Positions 56,186-64,000 of a stretch of DNA of 64,000 bases are shown piece after piece. The stretch's first letter is position 1, and each line of letters starts with the position of its first letter. A program made the translations under genes and the position numbers. Source of the stretch: Arcuatula senhousia (taxonomy: Eukaryota; Mollusca; Bivalvia; Mytilida; Mytilidae); NCBI GenBank assembly GCA_963971305.1, contig OZ020305.1:14355001-14419000 (forward strand), in the 5' to 3' direction. The notes beneath the pieces are model-generated. The model did not search any database, was not told the origin of the DNA, and saw nothing but the letters and a program-made list of their open reading frames with translations.

Positions 56186-57125
56186 AAAGCCTAAGAAAAA
56201 GAACAAATTTACAGAAGACCCAATTGATAATCGACATGCCCAACTTTCTTATTGACTTATTTTTATTTGGCTGGTTGATGTACTGAGATGATCACCTTAG
56301 CATCCTTAATATGCCATCACAAACCCATTGTGTTTTGTGTAACTATCGGACCCAAAGATCGCAATGGAAGAGGGAGGTTTGGCGCGCCTTAAAACCTGGT
56401 TTAACCCACCATTTCTTTTGAAATGCCTGTACCAAGTCAGGCCCATTGCGATCTTCAATTTTTTCGGTATGTATTCCTTGTTTTGTTTCTTCTTATGGAC
56501 ATATGAGATTGATTCTCCAAGTTCGGTAAATTTGTTATTACCTTTATTGACAAAATATTTGTTTAGGTTGGTGATGTGTTTTAAGCAAACATTGAGGATT
56601 TCAATTGCACTAATTGTGCACCTTTGCATCCTGTTTTGTTTCTTTATTCATATGGAACAGACGTCTTACAATCACCTCTTGCCAAGTAGACTAGCTTTCT
56701 TTTTTACTTTTTTCACTGAACAATTCTAGATTTGGTGACTTCCTCCATCTCATCAACCCCAAAAGACTTGAGATAAAATACACAACGGATTCTGGGAAGT
56801 CTGCCTCATATTTAGATCTACACTCACTGAAGACATTCAACAAAGCTCTAGATCTATGATGAACGTGATGACTTCAACTTTCCCTTCCTGTGTAGCAATA
56901 TTCCGTCTGCTCCCGCTTATTGCGTTTGCTATTAGCAGTGCGACGGGTGTGCTATAGCAAGCATAAATCGCTTACTCTTCCTGAGCACCCGAGTTTCTTT
57001 ATGTTGTTGATTGCTATTCAGTTATTTTTGTATTTTTGTGTTTTCGTGTGGTGTGGTGTCTGTTTCTTCGTGACGTTCTCGATCGTTTTAACTGGTTCAT
57101 ATTCCCCTAATGGTATAGCTTCTTA
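56186..57125 (+). mobile_element. Penelope-like retroelement, degraded copy G
   Basis: Fragments match copy A in order: 'aagaaaaagaacaaatttac' (56188-), 'atcgacatgcccaactttct', [287-bp insertion], 'aatatttgtttaggttggtg', 'gactagctttctt', 'gatttggtgact', 'gtgatgacttcaacttt' and a shortened tail ('gcgacgggtgtgctatagca' at ~56940). Many indels and internal deletions remove the catalytic region. It is the oldest copy in the window. Confidence 0.7.
56257..56543 (+). mobile_element. ~285-bp retro-like repeat inserted in copy G, TSD TTATTGAC
   Basis: TTATTGAC occurs at 56249-56256 and 56544-56551. In copy A it is present once at the same site, so this defines both borders of the repeat: start 'ttatttttatttggctggtt', end 'tttgttattacct'. 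No ORF with a domain. No clear A/B box, so it is not confidently a tRNA-SINE. Confidence 0.75.
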
Positions 57126-57479
57126 GTTTCTAACACCATTTAAAGAAAGGAGACATACTTGTAATGGCTTCGTTTTCTAGGGATCGACGCTCGTTTAATG
57201 CTTTTGTAGTTGGCCGCGGAAAACATTAAACAAAACTATGCAGAGTCTGTTCTTAATAAAAGCTTACTAGTATATATTCTTGTAAAAGCAGATGGGAGCA
57301 CATCCAAAATATTGAAGCATTTTAAGATCGCTAATTGATATCTTTATCCCACTTCACTCCATACAAACTAAAAATACATGTATTATGCGATCTTTTGCCA
57401 TACATGTATATCCCAAATAAAGTTTACACCTGATTGTATAGTTGTAAGATTCCAGAATATTAATGCGCTGACGCAAAGA

Positions 57480-57720
57480 CTTTTCTCAAATAAATTAAAT
57501 TTACAACAAAGGTTCGGGCAATAAATTGGACGCGTGTTTCGTTTACTCGAGACACTCTAGCCAAATAGCTGAAAATGCCAAGCTAAATATGAATATGAAG
57601 AGTATAGAGCAGTATACTAATCATAAACAGTAAAGTAACAACACGATAGTGCCGGGACTGGATTCGAACTCATGACCCTTTGGTCGCAGTTAAAGATAAG
57701 ATCTACCTTAGTCTTGGGTA
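57480..57720 (-). mobile_element. Retrozyme/tRNA-SINE fossil
   Basis: The minus strand contains a degraded hammerhead (GUCUCGAGUAAACGAAAC...GCGUC) without the CUGANGA core. Further upstream on that strand is GTTCGAATCC (57660-57669), a good B box. Blocks such as 'gaatatgaagagtatagagc' match the 358-bp units at 26.5 kb. It is older than the tandem. Confidence 0.5.
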
Positions 57721-59692
57721 CATGTAAGAAGAATTTTCATAAATATTGAAATTTACACGGGAAAATTCCATGGCTTTGAACTATTTGTCAACACAAAAAC
57801 ACAAAGCTAAAGATCTATAGTTGTAATTGACTATAACACTTGTGCAGTACAATATTCGAACAAGCAGCGCTAGCTGATATTATACTCAGCATTGCTTCAT
57901 TCAATATCGTTTTGATGCCTTATAAAAAATCAAATTTAAGTCGCAGAAGTGCAACAATATTTGTATCGATTATCATAAACAAAATCCACAGAATATAAAC
58001 AAATGAATTTACGTGTGGACCTCAAACATCCGGCGACTTTCGTTGGTGGGTCATAAGATATTTTTGCAAAGGAACTTTTTCTAATTGAGTCAAAAACTCT
58101 ATACATTTGTACGTACATATTTGTATTCGAATGTTGTAATGTTTGTTTAACCCTTTACAAGAGCCCCTGTGACCAAACTTGAATAGACGAGACCTCAAGG
58201 ACGAGACACACCTCAAGTGAATCAAACATCATGCATTTGGGTACAATTTTAATATTTTTGCATGAAAATTCGCTTGGATGAAATTCGACATTCCAATGGA
58301 CGCCCTCCATCTGCACTTGCTCAGCTAATAAATGAGGCGAATTCGATGAGAATTGCAGTTTGCGTTTTTCTACCTTATATTTTCATACATAAAGAATATG
58401 ATATCGTGTATAAAAAAACTCCTGGACGTTCTACCTCGAGCGTTCTACAAAATTCACGTTTGTTGTTTTTAGATTTGAATTATTTGAAACATGTAATTCG
58501 AATATCAAAATTGCTCAAAAAGATGTATTGTTACATTATGTAGCGATAACCGTTCCATCTTTGGTGAGTCGATTCGTCGACGAAGTTTGATCGAGATATG
58601 AGTATCCAGGTCCGAAAAATATATCATGCAATGCGTAGTAGCTACTGACTAGTACATGTTTTTTTATGACTGAATGACCGTTTCTCTTGTAATTAAGACC
58701 TTTTATTGTTTTGTCTTTTTTTAATTAGGAATTCAAGACTACTTTTCATCGTTCTGTTAATATATTTTTACTTTATTTTTTTCATAAATTTCTTTTTTAT
58801 TACAAAAGAGCTAAATTTTATTTAGTTTTTTACAAGCCAAATACGGAAAGACTTGGGTTTCCGGAATTATATTTTGCAAAATTTGTTTATAAAATACGTA
58901 ATAAAATCAACATTTCTGCACCGTTTTCAATAAAACTTTGCAGAATAGTTAAGTATATAATAACACAGAGTTCAAAGAGTTTTAAAGTTACAAAACACAA
59001 GAAACATTTTAATAGGAAACAACTTTTTGTCTAAAATGTGATAAAAAAGTGAGCATTTTCAAAAGCATCGATTTTGATGAAAAACTCGAGTACAATCTGG
59101 CAAAATCTTTATTAACAGTAAGATAAAGGGTTGTTCTTGATAATTTTGTCCAAAATTTTGATTTTTTCATAAAGAAATATTTGTTTTGAAACTTCACACC
59201 AATGGAGGGATTTTTACAAAAATACACCACTGTTAAAAAAGGCGATTTTACCAAAAAATGCCCGAGACGAACTCGTGACGACCCACTTAAAATCAAAGCT
59301 AAATGGTTGTATAATATTCCCTAAAAAATTAGCTGTGTGTTATGTCGGTACATTAAACTCCTTAAATAGACGACTTTTTACCGATCAACCGCTGCACTAA
59401 AAGGCCAACAGACAACTTGTTTTGTCTAATTCCAAACATTTGAACAACAAAAGAAGAGTGATGATAATCATACCAAATTAATCTAAACATCGATAAACAA
59501 TAATCACTTAATATTATTTGTAAAGCTTTACAATAAGTCATATTTATGGGCTTAATCCCGCCTTGAGCATGCACACTGTTTTTAATTTTGTTTATAAACT
59601 TTGCTTGTTCAAAATCGCGGCTAGTACACTGTATCTCGCAGTTTTAGCCCGTAGTAATATTCACGGCGACCAAAACGCCAAGTTCGCCAAAC
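57721..59692. other. No gene recognised
   Basis: AT-rich. A 93-codon frame at 58262-58543 and others have no recognised domain, and splice-site patterns around them are not convincing. Confidence 0.35.
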
Positions 59693-60060
59693 ATGGAAAA
59701 TGACATTTATGACTCGAATATAATAAATGAAGATGATTTAGATAGTTTAAATTAAATATGTTTAATTTGTCACCAAATTAAAGTCTCCAGGAACAAAACA
59801 TCCGAGAGTCCGATCGATGGCCATATTAAATACACTAAAATATATCTGTCGTCACGAATCAATCAACATGGTCGAGAAATTTTAAGCGAAATAAACGAAG
59901 TTTTAGGAAAATTTGGTAACAAACTGATATTCAAAGTTTTCTTTTATCACATGTGGGTCTAAATGACATTAAACAATTGGGTACGAACAAAAATGATTTT
60001 GGTAGACAATATGCCTTTAAGAATTTTCGGCATCTTTTCGCACAGCTTGCAAAATTTTAG
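59693..60060 (+). pseudogene. Possible fossil ORF with SGNH-like segment
   Basis: From an ATG at 59693, 20 codons (MENDIYDSNIINEDDLDSLN) end in TAA. The same frame then continues open for about 65 codons (ICLICHQIKVSRNK...). A single frame shift near 59937 leads into LLSHVGLNDIKQLG, which resembles the 'HVGTND' block of SGNH hydrolases seen in some mobile-element ORFs, and reaches a stop near 60058. The pattern fits a decayed gene or element ORF. I cannot name it. Confidence 0.3.
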
Positions 60061-60610
60061 CCTATATTTAAAATTATACAAATACATGTACCAAAACGCG
60101 GGAATAAACGGGTAATTTGGATATGCTATATATCAATATTTCAAGGAGTAACCTCTCATCAGTAGCATTTAAAGCAAAACATTGGAAGGTCAAATTCTAA
60201 ACTGTTGAAAACGAAAAGTACTCAAAACCAAAACGTTCGAACAAGGAGCCAAATCCAGCACCGAGGATATGGACCATGTGCATTACAAGGAAAGAAAAAC
60301 TGGTGTTTTAAACAATTTTGAATTTATAAAACGGAAATTTCAGCGACAAAAATATTAGAAATTTTATGGTAAATCGTGTCAGACAAGGCTAACGACCAGG
60401 CTTGTGATTAACCTCGGGGACATCTGGTTTTTATGTCATTTTAAAATGAAATTATTACAATAAAATACATTTAGAAAAAAATAAGGCTTTTTGTTAAATA
60501 ACAGTCTCATTTCAAGGAAGATTATTTGCGTGAAAATGTGTCAAAATAACATAACTGCCTTTTCCATATCTTTAAAACGTCTTGTACGTTTATCGAACGT
60601 TTTTAATATA
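60061..60610. other. No gene recognised
   Basis: AT-rich flank before the tandem repeat. 'gacaaggctaacgaccaggc...ttaacctcggggacatctgg' near 60378-60425 faintly resembles the tRNA-like part of the 358-bp retrozyme units. Confidence 0.3.
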
Positions 60611-63600
60611 TAAGGTAGTAAGACACAGTTCGGTTTTGTTTACAAGTTAGTTTCGGAGAGTGACATCCTAGAATTTCTAAAGTAAAATACAAAGGTCGAA
60701 TTTAAGTAGCTATAAATTAAGAATGCCTTATAATTTAGTAACGAAAGTGTGCTCAACTGATAGGGAATCTTTCAGAGGTAATATTTTTGACAAAGTATAA
60801 AAATAATCGAAAAAACGGAAGTTTAGCGTCCCTTTTCCGGCATGGTGTCATTTTTATTTTACCGATCTTTTGAACGTTTTTATTAATGCTTGTTTTTAAG
60901 GTAAAAAATGCGACGTCATTTCTTGAAAAAATAAGCCGGTCGATGTAAAGGTTTTTTACTGTTAATAAACAGCCAGGTTTATGTACTTTCAGAGCATGTA
61001 TAGCGCTATAGAGGATTTAGTGCAGGTTTGAGTCTAATCTAGGCTTGAATTATGGTAAAAATGTGTAAATTTTAGTGTTTTTGCATGAATAATTTGTTTT
61101 CGGAGTTATAGGGTTGTAATGAAAAGATCTTATTTTTGTAAGTAACAACTAACAGGAAGATAATCTATGGAATGTAAGGAATTCAACGATGTATGATAAG
61201 TGTTTATAAGGTTAAATATAGTTTTAGAATAGTTATTGGAAGAAGCATATGTGCTGCAAAGCTATGAACGTTTCTGACGTTTCATCTAGAAGTGTGTTTT
61301 ACTACCATTAACGTAATTGTCAACAATTATACTAGCATTGAACTCGAACTAAATACCCATGTTAATTGGTGGAATTAAAGCTATATCAATATACAACAGA
61401 TTAGTTTTTAAAAAAATTGGAAAATATTAGTTGTCTTGGAAAAAAGGCCATAGCAACCAAAACAGCATATATTAAATATTTCGAGCGAAAACGTTACGTA
61501 ACGTTTTGCCAACTTTTCAGCTACATCATTCTGTTTTTATAAAGGTGAAAACGACCAAATGGACAAAATCTCTTTAAAATAAAGTTAATGTATGGATACT
61601 TATTTATTTGCTGAACTTTTTCGACAAAACTCCGTATTTTTATGTAAAATGTGACGATTTTGTCTCTTAGGAACACGATATTCAAAATTGTCGTACTTGG
61701 TCTTTACTTTGCAAACTGCGTAAATTTGATAGGTAAAATCTCCCCGGACTTTAAAAAATAAACAATTAAAAGGTAAATTTCAATTATTTTATAAATAAAT
61801 AACAAAAATGTGTAAAAATGTTGATTTTCATCTAAGAAACAAAAAGACACCATGATATGATATACTTTTCAAAAAATATTGCAAAACTACGGTCAAAAGT
61901 GAAAACAGGGTTCCAACTTTGACTGGCCATAACTTGGCTTATATATGACCTAAAATAAATTGCCAAATATCATTTTGTTCCAAATATAATCAAGTTTTGA
62001 AATATGCAAAACACTTACAAACATAAAAAATTGTTTATCTATTAAGGTAGTAAGACACAGTTCGGTTTTGTTTACAAGTTAGTTTCGGAGAGTGACATCC
62101 TAGAATTTCTAAAGTAAAATACAAAGGTCGAATTTAAGTAGCTATAAATTAAGAATGCCTTATAATTTAGTAACGAAAGTGTGCTCAACTGATAGGGAAT
62201 CTTTCAGAGGTAATATTTTTGACAAAGTATAAAAATAATCGAAAAAACGGAAGTTTAGCGTCCCTTTTCCGGCATGGTGTCATTTTTATTTTACCGATCT
62301 TTTGAACGTTTTTATTAATGCTTGTTTTTAAGGTAAAAAATGCGACGTCATTTCTTGAAAAAATAAGCCGGTCGATGTAAAGGTTTTTTACTGTTAATAA
62401 ACAGCCAGGTTTATGTACTTTCAGAGCATGTATAGCGCTATAGAGGATTTAGTGCAGGTTTGAGTCTAATCTAGGCTTGAATTATGGTAAAAATGTGTAA
62501 ATTTTAGTGTTTTTGCATGAATAATTTGTTTTCGGAGTTATAGGGTTGTAATGAAAAGATCTTATTTTTGTAAGTAACAACTAACAGGAAGATAATCTAT
62601 GGAATGTAAGGAATTCAACGATGTATGATAAGTGTTTATAAGGTTAAATATAGTTTTAGAATAGTTATTGGAAGAAGCATATGTGCTGCAAAGCTATGAA
62701 CGTTTCTGACGTTTCATCTAGAAGTGTGTTTTACTACCATTAACGTAATTGTCAACAATTATACTAGCATTGAACTCGAACTAAATACCCATGTTAATTG
62801 GTGGAATTAAAGCTATATCAATATACAACAGATTAGTTTTTAAAAAAATTGGAAAATATTAGTTGTCTTGGAAAAAAGGCCATAGCAACCAAAACAGCAT
62901 ATATTAAATATTTCGAGCGAAAACGTTACGTAACGTTTTGCCAACTTTTCAGCTACATCATTCTGTTTTTATAAAGGTGAAAACGACCAAATGGACAAAA
63001 TCTCTTTAAAATAAAGTTAATGTATGGATACTTATTTATTTGCTGAACTTTTTCGACAAAACTCCGTATTTTTATGTAAAATGTGACGATTTTGTCTCTT
63101 AGGAACACGATATTCAAAATTGTCGTACTTGGTCTTTACTTTGCAAACTGCGTAAATTTGATAGGTAAAATCTCCCCGGACTTTAAAAAATAAACAATTA
63201 AAAGGTAAATTTCAATTATTTTATAAATAAATAACAAAAATGTGTAAAAATGTTGATTTTCATCTAAGAAACAAAAAGACACCATGATATGATATACTTT
63301 TCAAAAAATATTGCAAAACTACGGTCAAAAGTGAAAACAGGGTTCCAACTTTGACTGGCCATAACTTGGCTTATATATGACCTAAAATAAATTGCCAAAT
63401 ATCATTTTGTTCCAAATATAATCAAGTTTTGAAATATGCAAAACACTTACAAACATAAAAAATTGTTTATCTATTAAGGTAGTAAGACACAGTTCGGTTT
63501 TGTTTACAAGTTAGTTTCGGAGAGTGACATCCTAGAATTTCTAAAGTAAAATACAAAGGTCGAATTTAAGTAGCTATAAATTAAGAATGCCTTATAATTT

Positions 63601-64000
63601 AGTAACGAAAGTGTGCTCAACTGATAGGGAATCTTTCAGAGGTAATATTTTTGACAAAGTATAAAAATAATCGAAAAAACGGAAGTTTAGCGTCCCTTTT
63701 CCGGCATGGTGTCATTTTTATTTTACCGATCTTTTGAACGTTTTTATTAATGCTTGTTTTTAAGGTAAAAAATGCGACGTCATTTCTTGAAAAAATAAGC
63801 CGGTCGATGTAAAGGTTTTTTACTGTTAATAAACAGCCAGGTTTATGTACTTTCAGAGCATGTATAGCGCTATAGAGGATTTAGTGCAGGTTTGAGTCTA
63901 ATCTAGGCTTGAATTATGGTAAAAATGTGTAAATTTTAGTGTTTTTGCATGAATAATTTGTTTTCGGAGTTATAGGGTTGTAATGAAAAGATCTTATTTT
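60611..64000 (+). repeat. 1432-bp tandem repeat (2.4 units, open-ended)
   Basis: The anchor 'taaggtagtaagacacagtt' starts at 60611, 62043 and 63475, spacing exactly 1432 bp both times. All positions I compared between units are identical. The third unit is cut by the window edge. No ORF over 60 codons occurs. A perfect 20-bp palindrome AAAACGTTACGTAACGTTTT lies at 61488-61507 and again in unit 2. It could be a satellite, a very recent tandem duplication or an assembly artefact. Confidence 0.9.

Overview
The window is eukaryotic, AT-rich and dominated by repeats. The repeat content points to a bivalve mollusc, most likely a mytilid mussel. The main reasons are: families with the 'caagaggctcc...gagcctgaatcgctcacctg' head and the 'gacgccaagtgatggcaatagctcacctgg' tail; tRNA-derived SINEs ending in a 'caccaactcactcact' type tail; and a tandem retrozyme whose 'acgaaacgcgcgtc' ribozyme core resembles elements I recall from mussels. 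The species is inference; there is no conserved host gene to confirm it. Only two weak host-gene candidates are visible: a 93-residue secreted Gly/Tyr-rich peptide on the minus strand (12612-12893), just downstream of a splice acceptor, and a signal-peptide first exon ending in a GTAAGA donor (54868-54948, plus strand).

Layout. 0-6.1 kb: a foldback repeat, then a hairpin-ended repeat expanded by ~500-bp tandem units and split by a 5'-truncated Penelope-like retroelement, then a second, inverted copy of the hairpin-ended family. 6.2-10.5 kb: a complete tRNA-derived SINE with 10-bp target duplications, then a broken CR1/Jockey/L2-like LINE; the SINE and LINE appear to share a 3' tail. 10.6-25.5 kb: RT fossils, dispersed repeats, MITE-like elements (one with TTAA duplications), a 1.2-kb foldback, SINE-like sequences and the secreted peptide candidate. 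25.5-28.7 kb: two inverted GAGTT arrays enclosing a Harbinger-like MITE and a 2.3-unit, 358-bp tandem with three type I hammerhead ribozyme motifs (retrozyme). 29-36 kb: a second Penelope-like copy, a third hairpin-ended copy and several tail-only fragments.

36.5-46.5 kb: a structurally complete, young Ty3/Gypsy-type LTR retrotransposon on the minus strand. It has 1.3-kb LTRs, a tRNA-Lys-like primer site, gag, a pol with no AUG of its own, a UUUAAAC slippery site with a possible pseudoknot, a polypurine tract and TATA target duplications. It sits inside an older element with 12-bp terminal inverted repeats. 47-60 kb: a minus-strand Penelope-like copy, a long hairpin, a further hairpin-ended copy with minisatellites, the exon candidate, a degraded Penelope-like copy carrying a 287-bp insertion, and retrozyme and ORF fossils. 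60.6-64 kb: a 1432-bp tandem repeat that runs off the end of the window.

The genes here do not form a host pathway. What works together is a mobile-element community: LINE with SINE, retrozyme units with unknown RT, and 5'-truncated retrocopies sharing 3' tails. All alignments were made by eye and identity values were not computed.
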